From CALVGQ01 sp031551965 (GTDB taxonomy: Bacteria; Bacillota_I; Bacilli_A; Erysipelotrichales; Erysipelotrichaceae): DNA of 64,000 nucleotides. Below the pieces are notes generated by a model that was not told the origin of the DNA, ran no database searches, and was given only the letters and a program-made list of their open reading frames with translations. This document shows positions 1 to 8,628 of this stretch, in pieces; positions within the stretch are counted from its first letter, which is position 1; each line of letters begins with the position of its first letter. Made by a program: the position numbers and the translations under genes. The stretch is from assembly GCA_031551965.1 (NCBI GenBank), contig JAVBMW010000002.1:1-64000 (forward strand), written 5' to 3'.

Positions 1-42
1 AAAAAAATTAAACAAAATTTTAAATGGTCTGAATAAAAAAAG

Positions 43-74
43 ATAGTCATTACCAATTGGTTTTGACTATTTTC
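43..74. terminator. Hairpin terminator at window start
   Basis: ATAGTCA at 43-49 pairs with TGACTAT at 64-70, with a second small palindrome (ACCAATTGGT) in the loop. A T-run follows on the + strand and an A-run precedes it, so it could end transcription in both directions. The gene it serves on the + strand lies outside the window. Confidence 0.5.
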
Positions 75-457
75 GTTTCAATTTACCCCGCGCAAGTTTA
101 TAGCGTTTTTTTATTCAACCCCGCAGAAATTTAAAGCCCCAAAATAAAAACCTATTCACAAATAAACAATGAAATAAATTCATTCCTTATTTATAAATAG
201 GTCTAGCTTACAGATAACTGCAATTACCATCCACACCATGATAATATCAAATCGTGAAATCTTTTGCAAGCGTTTTCTCACTCATTAAAAACGCATCTAA
301 TTCTAATTGAAGTTAATCAAAAGGTAAATTAAAAGTGTACATCACACTATCTGTTATTGTTTCTCAATTTTATTTTTTAGCATAAGATAATATATATCAT
401 TAGACTGATTTTATTTACAGTCATATTATGTGTTACAATCTACATAGAGGTGATACT
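75..457. other. Intergenic region, no gene seen
   Basis: AT-rich stretch without a supportable reading frame. It holds one imperfect hairpin (151-165 pairs with 187-201, two mismatches). A likely promoter area for the downstream methyltransferase is near 355-395, where the -10-like sequence is TAAGATAAT. Confidence 0.4.
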
Positions 458-1252
458 ATGTGGCATGAAGAAGTTAGTAAAGAAATCAATGAAGTTGAAA
501 GAGTCAATAGAATATATGAAGTGTTTGATGAAAATAGTAGGCTTAATCGGTCTAAAGCAGCCCGAGTTGAATTTTTAACGACAATAAAATATATTGATAA
601 ATATTTAAAGCAGGATCAAAAGATATTGGATATCGGTGCTGGAGCTGGAGAATATAGTTTTCATTATGCAAGACTTGGCTATGATGTTACTGCAGTAGAA
701 CTTGCAGATAATAATGTAAAAGTATTCCGTGAAAAAATGACCCCTAAAGATAAAATCGATTTAAGACAAGCAAACGCTTGTGATTTATCTATGTTTGAAG
801 ATAAAGTTTTTGATGTGATTTTTCTATTCGGCCCTTTGTATCACATAAGTGATTTAATGGATCGTCAAAAATGCATCAACGAAGCAAAAAGAGTTTGCAA
901 AGATGATGGTGTGATTTTTGTTTCATATATCTCCCATGATTTTATCTTTTTAACAGAGCTTTCTTACAATCCCCATTATTTTTTAACAAATGACTTTGAT
1001 TCAGAGACTATGAGACTCCGTGATTTCCCATTTGTATTCAAAACAGTGCAAGAGACAAGAAAGGAAATGAGTGATAATTATAAAATCATTCATGAAATTT
1101 CTGCGGATGGAGCAAGTGAATTGATGGAAAAAGTAATTGATCAGTTTGATGATATTGAGTATCAGCGTTATCTGAATTATCATTGGACAATTTGTGAAAA
1201 ACCTGAAATGTTAGGTATGTGCAATCATTTATTATATGTATGTAAGAAATAG
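458..1252 (+). CDS. Class I SAM-dependent methyltransferase
   Basis: This 264-residue protein has the Rossmann-type methyltransferase core. Motif I (LDIGAGAGEY) is at about residues 57-66, an acidic residue ends strand 2 (VTAVEL), and a Phe-Gly-Pro-Leu-Tyr-His segment near residue 125 sits where such enzymes place motif IV. By family it should transfer a methyl group from S-adenosylmethionine to an unknown substrate in the cytoplasm. An upstream ATG at 428 would add ten residues, but AGAGGTGAT at 446-453 is spaced correctly for the ATG at 458, so I use that start. It is monocistronic, and a relBE-type pair follows after about 290 bp. The substrate cannot be told from sequence. Confidence 0.85.
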   Translation: MWHEEVSKEINEVERVNRIYEVFDENSRLNRSKAARVEFLTTIKYIDKYLKQDQKILDIGAGAGEYSFHYARLGYDVTAVELADNNVKVFREKMTPKDKIDLRQANACDLSMFEDKVFDVIFLFGPLYHISDLMDRQKCINEAKRVCKDDGVIFVSYISHDFIFLTELSYNPHYFLTNDFDSETMRLRDFPFVFKTVQETRKEMSDNYKIIHEISADGASELMEKVIDQFDDIEYQRYLNYHWTICEKPEMLGMCNHLLYVCKK

Positions 1253-1488
1253 TCGATTATTTTTTATTATTCGGAAAAGTTCTCTAGTTAAATTATTAAA
1301 AATTGAATTTATCCAATGATTTGTTGTGATATTAATTGAAATAATCAAGTTTATGTTATCTATTCTTTGTCTTCGAAGACTGGATTTACATCCATGCCAT
1401 TTTAATACAGCTTCAGCCGATATACAAATACAGTAACTGAAAATAAATTTATAAATCATTTTTATTATTTCAATGTGTTGACATTGTG
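1253..1488. other. Intergenic region, nothing recognised
   Basis: AT-rich spacer between the methyltransferase and the toxin-antitoxin promoter. A 75-codon minus-strand frame crosses it, but it has no ribosome site and no recognisable domain, so I leave it out. Confidence 0.4.
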
Positions 1489-1517
1489 TTGCTTATGTAA
1501 TCACGATGTGTTATCAT
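1489..1517 (+). promoter_or_regulatory. Probable promoter of the toxin-antitoxin pair
   Basis: TTGCTT (1489-1494) and TATCAT (1512-1517) are 17 bp apart, about 20 bp before the antitoxin start. GTGTT occurs three times nearby (about 1475-1511), a possible binding site for the autoregulating antitoxin. Both readings are inference from sequence alone. Confidence 0.4.
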
Positions 1518-1539
1518 AAATCCATGAAGAGGTGATAAC

Positions 1540-1830
1540 ATGTCAATGACAAATATAAATTTTCGTATTGATGCCGAACTCAAGGATCAGGCTGAAAAAT
1601 TATTCGAAGAGATGGGCTTAAATATGTCCACTGCTCTTAATGTGTTTTTAAAAACTACAGTACGTTCTGGAAAACTTCCTTTTGAAGTAATGGGAAATGA
1701 ATTTATGATTAAAGATTCTATTCAAAAAAAACTAATAGAAGCTCAGATACAAGCTCAAGATAAAAATATAAAGTATCTGAATCACGATGAAATGTTTGAG
1801 GAATTATTAAAAAAACATGGACTTATATAA
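1540..1830 (+). CDS. RelB/DinJ-family antitoxin
   Basis: This 96-residue protein begins with the ribbon-helix-helix pattern of RelB/DinJ antitoxins: a short strand (NINFRIDAELK), then helices around LFEEMGLNMSTALNVFL, then the family's T-x-R-S-G-K-L-P-F segment near residues 45-52. By family it dimerises on its own promoter, and its C-terminal part wraps and blocks the toxin. The start at 1540 has a good ribosome site (AAGAGGTGAT, 1527-1536). It overlaps the toxin gene by 14 bp, the usual translational coupling of such pairs. Assignment to the family is firm; the exact subfamily is not. Confidence 0.9.
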   Translation: MSMTNINFRIDAELKDQAEKLFEEMGLNMSTALNVFLKTTVRSGKLPFEVMGNEFMIKDSIQKKLIEAQIQAQDKNIKYLNHDEMFEELLKKHGLI

Positions 1831-2116
1831 TCTTCGCTATCTACCATTAGCAAAACTTGATCTGTTTGAAATTGATGCATATCTTAGCAAACATTCTTTG
1901 AGCAAAGCAAAAAGTTTTATTGAAGAACTTAATAATAAATGTAAAGCACTCCAACTAATGCCTTTTATGTATCCATATTATCGCGATTCTCCTATTTATC
2001 GTGTAATGATAGTAATGGAATATTTGGTGTTTTATATTGCAGATGAAAAATTGAGCCAAATTGATATTCACCGAATAATTTATGGTGGAATGGATATTTC
2101 AAAGCAAATAATTTAA
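1817..2116 (+). CDS. RelE/ParE-family toxin
   Basis: This 99-residue protein has the compact RelE/ParE layout: an N-terminal strand (LRYLPLAKLDLFEI), a helical hairpin with the A-x-x-F-I-E-E-L pattern, then strands ending in basic and Tyr/His residues (YYRDSPIYRVMI, IHRIIYGG). RelE members cleave mRNA on the ribosome and ParE members poison gyrase; the sequence does not decide which. The start lies inside the antitoxin gene, which fits coupled expression. A strong hairpin terminator lies about 90 bp downstream. No damage is seen, so the pair should be functional. Confidence 0.88.
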   Translation: MDLYNLRYLPLAKLDLFEIDAYLSKHSLSKAKSFIEELNNKCKALQLMPFMYPYYRDSPIYRVMIVMEYLVFYIADEKLSQIDIHRIIYGGMDISKQII

Positions 2117-2208
2117 TGGCTTAATCTAAATATAAGCCAAAATACACAGATCTAATTTGTAAAGCATTTAAAAACTATGTTATTTTTTTGTCTATTGAAT
2201 ATCAAAAT

Positions 2209-2258
2209 AAAACAATGATTTTCTCGTATTACTTGAGACTATCATTGTTTTTATTTTT
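2209..2258. terminator. Bidirectional terminator between convergent genes
   Basis: AAAACAATGAT (2209-2219) is perfectly complementary to 2241-2251, giving an 11-bp stem with T-rich sequence on both sides. It separates the toxin gene (+) from the SWIM/SNF2 operon (-). Confidence 0.8.
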
Positions 2259-2265
2259 TTATAAA

Positions 2266-2979
2266 TCAGATGTTAAATAGTTCTGATATATCATCATCTT
2301 CAATGATCTTATCACTTTTCTTATTTGTATTTGACAACATGGTATTCATTTTATCTTCTGCTGATTTCGCAAGTAATATGTTAAAATCAATTCCTCTAAG
2401 CTTAAAAAACAAGGTTGGATCTGTATCAAATTTAGCTCCGATGGCATATAAAACCGCACTTACATGCTTACACATATAAGCTCCATCTGGACAGTCACAA
2501 TCAAAACCTATTTCTTTGCTAGTTGGAAATAAACCGTTTTCTGATTGATTAAACATATCTTTCAAGCTTTTCGGAAATTTTCCTTCAATTAATTCTTCAA
2601 GATTGCTGATTTGATTATTGCACAATTTAGTTAAACGATCTATTTTACTTTCAGACATTGGTTTAATCGAAACAATTACTTCATATGGTGTGCTTTTTGT
2701 TCCACTAACTAAGGCATGAACATAACCTTCTTCAATGACTAGATTTAGAACTAATCCATTTTTCACATAGCTTCTACCACGAGAAATGCGATTACTATAA
2801 TCGGCATACGTTTCCAGGTTTTTGTTCCAAGCTTGTCCCCACCAAGAAGTAGCGATTTTGCTTCCTTCAATGATGATTGGTACTATGCTTGGATCTTTTT
2901 TCTGAAGTTTTTTAAGTTGTTTCTGTGCTTTTAAAATTCTATCTTGTACAGAATCATATTTTGGAAATCAATACCCCAT
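2266..2979 (-). pseudogene. SWIM zinc-finger protein, TGA at codon 4
   Basis: The longest uninterrupted frame is 166 codons from 2766, but homologous-looking sequence extends 71 codons further upstream. The true start is the ATG at 2979, with AGGTGAG in front and only 2 bp after the SNF2 stop. Codons run Met-Gly-Tyr-TGA-Phe-Pro-Lys-Tyr and then continue in frame through features typical of the family (ATSWWGQAW, YADYSNR, GRSYVKNG). The SWIM finger CDCPDGAYMCKH (C-x-C-xn-C-x-H) is near residue 165. Family members start with a similar Trp-Phe/Glu-Phe-Pro segment, so TGG to TGA is the simplest change. SWIM proteins of this type are coupled with SNF2 helicases. Whether the gene is dead, read through or started internally is open. 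Confidence 0.75.
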
Positions 2980-2981
2980 AA

Positions 2982-5597
2982 TTACTCACCTACCATTCTA
3001 AATAAATCCATTAATTCTTCATTGCTCATTTTAGTGATCCAACTTTCACCAGTATCACTGATGATTTCACTGGATAATTTCACTTTATCCTCTATCATTA
3101 AATCAATTTTTTCCTCAACTGTATTTTTTGTAATAAACTTATGCACCATTACGTTTTTACTTTGGCCAATCCTAAACGCTCTGTCGGTCGCTTGGTTTTC
3201 GACGGCTGGATTCCACCAACGATCAAAATGAATTACATGATTTGCAGAAGTTAAATTGAGTCCCACTCCCCCTGCCTTTAATGACAAAATCATAAATGGT
3301 ACATACTTTTCTCCATTAAATTTATCGACTAGTTCCTGACGTTTTTTTACTGCCGTACCTCCATGAAGAATCAGCCCCTCACGTTCAAATATTGTTGTAA
3401 GGAATTGATTTAATGGTTCAATGATTTCTTTAAATTGAGTAAAGATTAATACTCTTTCTCTTTTTTCATAAATCGTTTCACAAAGCTGTCTTAACACTTC
3501 AAATTTTCCACTTTGGTTTTCACTATATTCAGATTGTCCAAGATAGTGATCGGGATGGTTACAAATTTGTTTTAGCTTTAATATACTCGCAAGAATTAAT
3601 CCCTTACGACTAATTCCGTCAGAATCATTTATTTTTTCTTCTAAATCTTCTACAAACTTTTGATATAACACAACCTGTTTTTTACTGAGTTGAACATAAT
3701 CCTTCATTTCAACTTTATCTGGTAAATCCGAAATTACTGCTTTATCCGTTTTTAAACGACGTAAAATGAAAGGAGAAACAACAGAACGCAAGTTAGCATA
3801 GCTATTTTGTTGATCAATTAGCCGATCAGTAAATGTTTTGAATTCTTTCGCACTTCCAAGTAGGCCACTATTCAAAAAGTCAAACAATGACCACAAATCT
3901 GTTAAACGATTCTCGATTGGAGTTCCTGTCATCGCGATTTTTGAACGAGCATTGATTTGTTTTACAGCCTTGGTTTGCTTAGTACCTGGATTTTTAATTG
4001 CTTGTGCTTCGTCCAAGATAAGTAAGTTAAAGGATTGTTTCATGATGTCATCAAGTTTGGATACCATTGTATATGTAGTAATATATAAATTCACTGAATT
4101 GTCTATTTCTTCTTTTTTACCATGGCAAATTTTGTAGGTTAGTTTTGGTGTAAATTTTTCTAATTCTTTCTGCCAGTTTCCAATTAATGAAGCTGGCACT
4201 ATCAATAAAGAAGGTTTTGTTTGTTTTGTCGAACTTCTTAAAAATTCAAGCAATCCAATGATTTGAATAGTCTTACCCAATCCCATATCATCCGCAAGGC
4301 AAGCTCCAAATCCCGTTTCAATCATAAAATTGAGCCAAGACAGCCCATCTTGCTGATATTTTCTAAGAATTGCATTAAAATCCGGGCCTACTGGCAACTG
4401 TTCAATAAGCTCAGGTTTTCTTAGCTTGCTCAATACAGAATCAAGCCACTCGCCATTAGTTACCTCAACCAGTTCATTTGTATTTTCTCCAAACATTTTT
4501 GCTGTATTAAGTTCGAGTTTCAAGGCATCAAAGATACTGATGCTTCCATCCTCCGAAATTTCTTTTGCCTTTTCAAGGATTTCAAGGGCTTGTGATAGTT
4601 TTGAATGATCAACTTCAACCCACTTCCCTTTTAACCAAACTAATCCTTCACTTTGAGATAATAAATACTCAAGTTCCTCTTTAGTTAATTTTTCTCCACC
4701 CAATGATAGTTGTGGATCAAAACTTAATAATGCATCCGCTCCTACCCTTGACTTACCAGTTTCTCCTATATGGACACTTACACCCAATCGATTTTGTTTC
4801 TTCTTCCACCAATTTGGAATTCTGCACAGTATTCCTGATTCTTCATATAGCGGAATCTCTTTTAAAAATGTATAAGCTTCCTCTGATGTAAATTTTAGTG
4901 GACTAAATAGTTCACCCGACTCGAGCAAGTTTGATATCAGTTCACTTTTTTGTTGTGCCTTGCTTACAGTCGATAAGAGTTGAATCAATTTTTCTGTATT
5001 TTCTTTATACTCCGTTAATGCACTTTTAAGCGGAATATGTTTACTTCGATAGTTTCCGGCATCACTAGTATAAGTTGCTAAAAACGCAAAAGGTAGCTCA
5101 TCTTTTGGGTTTTCTACTAAATGGAAGTAGATTCTTCCCATAACAGTTAAATTTGACTTTTGTTCAACAAGAAATTCTTGTACTGTTCCTTTATAGTTAC
5201 GAATTACTTTTTTAAATTCTTCTGCAGCTAAAAATAAAACATCAATAAGCCATTGTTCATTAACGTATTCATTCCCTAGTGCAAATGGAACAGATATTAA
5301 TAATTCCGTAATTTCTTCATCTGAAAAGATAAATTCAGTTGATTCACGAGTTCGTTCTATTTCCTCAGTATGCGCTATTTGATTCAGTAACATACTAGAT
5401 AGACGATGTAAGAATCGAATACTTAAAGAAATATCTTCATTTAGTTGTTCAAAACCAAAATAAAATAACGCTCTATTAAAATCTTCTAAAAAACGATCAT
5501 AAATAATTTGATCATTTTTTTTAATTTCGCCCATTCCTTCAAAATCTAAAACAAAGCCTTTTTCTTTAAATCTTACATTCAACATTTTATAACTCAT
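2982..5597 (-). CDS. SNF2-family DEAD/DEAH-box helicase
   Basis: This 871-residue protein has a less conserved N-terminal half, then a complete SNF2 ATPase engine. Motif I (DDMGLGKT) is near residue 435 and the DEAQ box near 526. TGTPIENR and the LSLKAGGVGLNLT to WWNPAVENQATDRAFRIGQ block near the C-terminus carry motifs III, V and VI. Such enzymes translocate along double-stranded DNA and remodel bound proteins; the bacterial HepA-like branch clears stalled complexes. It starts at 5597 behind an AAGGG site and ends 2 bp before the SWIM-finger gene, so the two form an operon. Intact, with no sign of damage. Confidence 0.93.
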   Translation of the reverse strand: MSYKMLNVRFKEKGFVLDFEGMGEIKKNDQIIYDRFLEDFNRALFYFGFEQLNEDISLSIRFLHRLSSMLLNQIAHTEEIERTRESTEFIFSDEEITELLISVPFALGNEYVNEQWLIDVLFLAAEEFKKVIRNYKGTVQEFLVEQKSNLTVMGRIYFHLVENPKDELPFAFLATYTSDAGNYRSKHIPLKSALTEYKENTEKLIQLLSTVSKAQQKSELISNLLESGELFSPLKFTSEEAYTFLKEIPLYEESGILCRIPNWWKKKQNRLGVSVHIGETGKSRVGADALLSFDPQLSLGGEKLTKEELEYLLSQSEGLVWLKGKWVEVDHSKLSQALEILEKAKEISEDGSISIFDALKLELNTAKMFGENTNELVEVTNGEWLDSVLSKLRKPELIEQLPVGPDFNAILRKYQQDGLSWLNFMIETGFGACLADDMGLGKTIQIIGLLEFLRSSTKQTKPSLLIVPASLIGNWQKELEKFTPKLTYKICHGKKEEIDNSVNLYITTYTMVSKLDDIMKQSFNLLILDEAQAIKNPGTKQTKAVKQINARSKIAMTGTPIENRLTDLWSLFDFLNSGLLGSAKEFKTFTDRLIDQQNSYANLRSVVSPFILRRLKTDKAVISDLPDKVEMKDYVQLSKKQVVLYQKFVEDLEEKINDSDGISRKGLILASILKLKQICNHPDHYLGQSEYSENQSGKFEVLRQLCETIYEKRERVLIFTQFKEIIEPLNQFLTTIFEREGLILHGGTAVKKRQELVDKFNGEKYVPFMILSLKAGGVGLNLTSANHVIHFDRWWNPAVENQATDRAFRIGQSKNVMVHKFITKNTVEEKIDLMIEDKVKLSSEIISDTGESWITKMSNEELMDLFRMVGE

Positions 5598-5822
5598 GCA
5601 TTTTAACCCTTCTTGTTCATAGATTTATTTAATTCAAAAAAAATTCATCATTCTTTCCGTAATTAATTATAGCAGATTATAATTCATTTAAATTTTTTAC
5701 TTTATTTTTTTCCAATTAGCAATGAGTGTTTAGACATGTCTGTATAGCATCATAGTATGTCATTTAATCTTCTTTTTTCATATTCTACTCGTTAGAAATT
5801 ATAATTTATGTCATTAATTATT
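5598..5822. other. Promoter region of the SNF2 operon, no gene
   Basis: About 225 bp of AT-rich sequence without a supportable reading frame. By position it must hold the minus-strand promoter for the SNF2 helicase, but I could not pick an unambiguous -35/-10 pair. Confidence 0.35.
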
Positions 5823-5856
5823 AAAAAAAAGCCTGCAACATTGATAATACAGGCTA
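5823..5856 (-). terminator. Terminator of the AraC/PNPOx operon
   Basis: On the minus strand TAGCCTG (5856-5850) pairs with CAGGCT (5835-5830), followed by eight T. It lies directly after the stop of the PNPOx-like gene. Confidence 0.8.
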
Positions 5857-5864
5857 ATAACATT

Positions 5865-6341
5865 CTAGTAACAACTTTTGTTGACAAAATCCATGTGATA
5901 TAATTTTTCCCAATGATTTATATTTAAAATACCTTTACTAAGATAGATAGCTAAAATACAGCAGTTTTCATCTTGCTCATTGTTTGCCATATCATACCAC
6001 TGCGCAAATACTTGACGTAGTTTACTTCTTAATTCAGCATTTTTAGGATCCAATACCCAACCTAAATTTTTTCCAATACCACTAGCCGTAAACATTTCAG
6101 GGCAGGTAGCAATTGAAACTTCTGCGTTTTGTGCGATTTGCAGCATTTTGTTTGATTTTGCATAGGTAACAACATAAAATGTTCCTTCTTCATAATAGGC
6201 ATCAACAAAGCGAACACAAGGAATTGATTTTCCTTCTGCATTCAGCTCAAGAGAGATTGTCGCAAGGGATATTGCGTTATCTTTTCCCATTCCAAATTTT
6301 TCTTCTAGTAGTCTTAATCCTTCTTCATACATTTCCATCAT
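5865..6341 (-). CDS. PNPOx-like flavin/FMN-binding split-barrel protein
   Basis: This 158-residue protein matches small members of the pyridoxamine-phosphate-oxidase-like split-barrel fold. It has an N-terminal helix, the strand pattern AISLATIS...PCVRFVDAYY, then YVVTYAKSNKMLQIAQNAEVSIAT, where family members contact the flavin phosphate with T/S-x-x-S-x-K. Substrate and even flavin use cannot be proven here. Its ATG at 6341 overlaps the TGA of the AraC-family gene (ATGA), so the two are translated together. The regulator is therefore likely to answer to the same signal. Confidence 0.75.
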   Translation of the reverse strand: MMEMYEEGLRLLEEKFGMGKDNAISLATISLELNAEGKSIPCVRFVDAYYEEGTFYVVTYAKSNKMLQIAQNAEVSIATCPEMFTASGIGKNLGWVLDPKNAELRSKLRQVFAQWYDMANNEQDENCCILAIYLSKGILNINHWEKLYHMDFVNKSCY

Positions 6342-7255
6342 TTTTTCTCACTTTCTCTTTTCTTAAAAGGAATCCATAGCTCCACATAATTAATATTTGA
6401 ATTACTTTGATAATACATTTCTGGAAAAAATCCATCTGCGACCAATCCATGATTTCTTAACCAAAATCGAGTATAGCGCATTGCTTTTCCCATACTGATC
6501 ATCATTTGATTATGGTTCTCCGTTTCAAATCCACATACTACATATTCACGTGCTGGAAGTATCCACTCTACTAAACCACAATTGTTGTGATCTTCAGTAA
6601 CTTCTAAACCTACAAAATAACTCGAATAACCATCTGGTGCATCTCCATGAAAAGATATGCCAATCAAACGGCTATCAGAGTTGCGTGAAATATCAGAACT
6701 TTCTTTGTAAAACCTGTTCCATATCTCACTTACTGTATCAATACCCGTTCTTTCACCAAACATATTTCCATATTTGAACGGATAATATCCGATTACACCT
6801 AGAAAACTGATCGGTTCTTCAAAAAATTTGCGACTCATCTCTAACACGACACCATCACTGATTAATGGTACTCCCTCTTCAACGACTAGATAGCTAAGTA
6901 ATAGATCAGGCTTATCAAAATTCTGTAAATTGACCGGCTTTTCTCTATATTGAGATGGAGTTAACTTATAAGTTTCTTTGAAAGCACGAGTATAGGTTTC
7001 ATGGCTACCAAAACCATATTCAATTGCGATATCGATAATACGGTTGGTTCTGTCTTTCAAAGAATCTGTTGATTTCGCTAAGCGACGTAGTTTAATGTAA
7101 TCTCGAACTGAAGTCTTTACTAAACGGGTAAATAAACGCTGATAGTAAAATAATGAGATTCCAGCAATTTCAGCTAACTCTTCAATTTGCATCTCTTCAC
7201 CGATGTGATTTTCAATATAATCCAATGTTTTCTGAATGGCTTGCCAAGCATGCAT
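6338..7255 (-). CDS. AraC-family regulator with GyrI-like effector domain
   Basis: The N-terminal ~110 residues hold two helix-turn-helix units of the AraC/XylS type (MQIEELAEIAGISLFYYQRLF, then IIDIAIEYGFGSHETYTRAF followed by TPSQYR). The rest fits a GyrI-like (AraC effector-binding) small-molecule domain, including the late segment EYVVCGFE. It should act as a DNA-binding activator that senses a small ligand. A longer frame opens at 7297, but AGAGGAAAA lies correctly before the ATG at 7255, giving 305 residues. It is the first gene of a two-gene operon with the split-barrel protein. Confidence 0.85.
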   Translation of the reverse strand: MHAWQAIQKTLDYIENHIGEEMQIEELAEIAGISLFYYQRLFTRLVKTSVRDYIKLRRLAKSTDSLKDRTNRIIDIAIEYGFGSHETYTRAFKETYKLTPSQYREKPVNLQNFDKPDLLLSYLVVEEGVPLISDGVVLEMSRKFFEEPISFLGVIGYYPFKYGNMFGERTGIDTVSEIWNRFYKESSDISRNSDSRLIGISFHGDAPDGYSSYFVGLEVTEDHNNCGLVEWILPAREYVVCGFETENHNQMMISMGKAMRYTRFWLRNHGLVADGFFPEMYYQSNSNINYVELWIPFKKRESEKK

Positions 7256-7339
7256 ATGATTTTCCTCTTTCAAAAACAGTATATCATAGTAAACCATAAA
7301 CAGTTTGACTGCGTCTGCTCTTTTTTAAAAAAAGTTTTC

Positions 7340-8167
7340 TCATTTCATTTTTTTGATCATCTTTTCTTTTTCCAATAATTTAAGACTTTTCTCAGGAGTT
7401 GGGAATTCTTCTGGCATGGTTCCGTTGTTTTTAGCAATTGCTTCTCTAACATTCACACCCACAAGAAAATGCGCTTTTTTTGCGTATTCTTCACCTTGAA
7501 TTTTTTCGTTTTCTATTTTTTGTTTTGCCTGAGATATTCTAAAAATATTAGCTGCTAATTCATCACTTCCCATATTATCCAAAATATCTTCTCTATAGCT
7601 TAAACTTTTTCTTTTAAAGATATCATCTGCTGTTTCGCCATTGTAAAGTCCTTTGTATCCTGCATTATGAAATTGGTCAAAGTTCTTCACGCCAGCATTT
7701 TTAGCAACTTGATTGAGCTCATAATTCCCCTTCTTTGTGATACTTCGATTATAAAAACGCTTTTCAATTTCAGTAAGATTTGCATATTCAATATCACTTA
7801 TTTCTTGCTTTCTAGTTTGTATGGCAAAATAAGTTTGACCTAGCGCTACCACTTCTTTACTTGGATCTGCATTCTGAACAATAAGGTAACAGGCATATCT
7901 TGAAAGTTTATACTCAACAATTTCTTTCGTTGATACTCCTGTATTCACTATTTTACCCACTTGGGTAAAATTGCTTTTTACAGCATACCCACTGTTCTCA
8001 CATGCTTCTTTTGCTTTCTCAATAACATTTATAAACTTTTGCCATTTTTTATATTCTAATACTTTTTGCAACTCTCTTGCTAACCAAAACTCATTACCTG
8101 ATTCATCAACATGTTTAATGCTTTCAAAAGTTTCATAATTAACTAATTTTATTTGATTTTTACTCAT
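7340..8167 (-). CDS. dinD: DNA damage-inducible protein D homolog, copy 1
   Basis: This 275-residue protein carries the hallmark DinD block RYACYLIVQNADPSKEVVALGQ near residues 92-113. Next comes QTRKQEIS, a second conserved segment (KNAGVKNFDQFHNAGYKGLYNGETADDIF) and a C-terminal GTMPEEFPTPEKSLKLLEK. The N-terminal half is related to phage antirepressor (BRO/ANT-like) domains. In E. coli dinD is SOS-induced and restrains RecA; that role here is by analogy. Residues about 30-75 differ strongly from copy 2 while the flanks are nearly identical, which suggests a specificity region. It is the most diverged of two intact copies among five. The gene contains an internal perfect inverted repeat (7950-7971). 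Confidence 0.88.
   Translation of the reverse strand: MSKNQIKLVNYETFESIKHVDESGNEFWLARELQKVLEYKKWQKFINVIEKAKEACENSGYAVKSNFTQVGKIVNTGVSTKEIVEYKLSRYACYLIVQNADPSKEVVALGQTYFAIQTRKQEISDIEYANLTEIEKRFYNRSITKKGNYELNQVAKNAGVKNFDQFHNAGYKGLYNGETADDIFKRKSLSYREDILDNMGSDELAANIFRISQAKQKIENEKIQGEEYAKKAHFLVGVNVREAIAKNNGTMPEEFPTPEKSLKLLEKEKMIKKMK
7950..7971. repeat. Perfect inverted repeat inside dinD copy 1
   Basis: ATTTTACCCA (7950-7959) and its exact complement TGGGTAAAAT (7962-7971) flank two bases. It lies on the codons for Asn-Phe-Thr-Gln-Val-Gly-Lys-Ile. The position is homologous to inverted repeats in the other four dinD copies, although the arm sequence differs. Confidence 0.9.
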
Positions 8168-8169
8168 TT

Positions 8170-8232
8170 GTCTTTTTCCTCCACAAATACCTTATACTAT
8201 TATTATTCTAAGAAAATGAGCGTTCACCTCAT
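8170..8232 (-). promoter_or_regulatory. Conserved upstream block of dinD copy 1
   Basis: From the dinD start upstream to about 8232 the sequence is almost identical to that before copy 2 (17171-17231) and partly to that before copy 4. Shared minus-strand elements are GAGGTGAAC, AGAATAATAATAGTATAAGG and a GGAGG-type ribosome site. A -10-like TAATAA lies 17 bp from GGTGAA in copies 1, 2 and 4. No LexA-type GAAC-N4-GTTC box is seen, so SOS control is not evident. Confidence 0.55.
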
Positions 8233-8271
8233 TTTAAAATACAGAAAATTCATTTTTTTGACTCAATACAT

Positions 8272-8304
8272 AAAAAACACTCAACTTTTAGTTAAGTGTT
8301 TTTT
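8272..8304 (-). terminator. Terminator of the cellobiose PTS operon
   Basis: Minus-strand AACACTTAAC, TAAAA, GTTGAGTGTT (one wobble) followed by a T-run, located just past the EIIB stop. Similar hairpins end other units in this window (17271-17296, 46262-46288). Confidence 0.75.
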
Positions 8305-8314
8305 ACTAGATTGG

Positions 8315-8620
8315 TTAATTGCTAAGTTTGCTTAATGCATCATGAAGCACCTTAGCCCCATTCATTTGACCATAAGCTTGAATATCAATGATCATTACAG
8401 GTATTTTATTTTCTACCATTTCAATCATTCTTTTTTCAAGATATCTTACTTGTGGACCAAGACATATGATATCTGCTTTGTTAATCTCTGTTTTAGCTTG
8501 AACATTGCCTACTGCCCAAATATTAACATCAACTGCCTCTTTTGTTGCTGCTTCTTTCATTTTAGTCACAAGTAAGCTTGTGCTCATTCCCGCATTGCAT
8601 ATCAGTAATATATTTTTCAT
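8315..8620 (-). CDS. celA: PTS cellobiose-type EIIB component
   Basis: This 101-residue protein is a typical lactose/cellobiose-family EIIB. The N-terminal strand ends in the phosphoacceptor Cys8 (LLICNAGMSTS), followed by the conserved LGPQVRY segment. It takes phosphate from an EIIA and gives it to the sugar as it passes through the EIIC encoded at 12129-13418. It is the last gene of that operon, 8 bp after the phosphatase gene, with AGGGTA as ribosome site. No cellobiose-type EIIA gene accompanies it, so the EIIA must come from elsewhere in the genome. Confidence 0.9.
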   Translation of the reverse strand: MKNILLICNAGMSTSLLVTKMKEAATKEAVDVNIWAVGNVQAKTEINKADIICLGPQVRYLEKRMIEMVENKIPVMIIDIQAYGQMNGAKVLHDALSKLSN

Positions 8621-8628
8621 ATGATACC

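Noticed and set aside
1232..1459. 75-codon minus-strand reading frame downstream of the methyltransferase
   Set aside because: No ribosome site, no recognisable domain, and it lies in an AT-rich intergenic stretch where such frames arise by chance.
2266..2979. Genome-wide reassignment of TGA to tryptophan
   Set aside because: Hundreds of TGG codons and normal TGA stops occur in other genes, and no other intact gene needs TGA read as an amino acid.
8170..8232. LexA/SOS box before dinD
   Set aside because: GTGAACGCTCATTTTC starts like a box (GAAC) but lacks the matching GTTC half.
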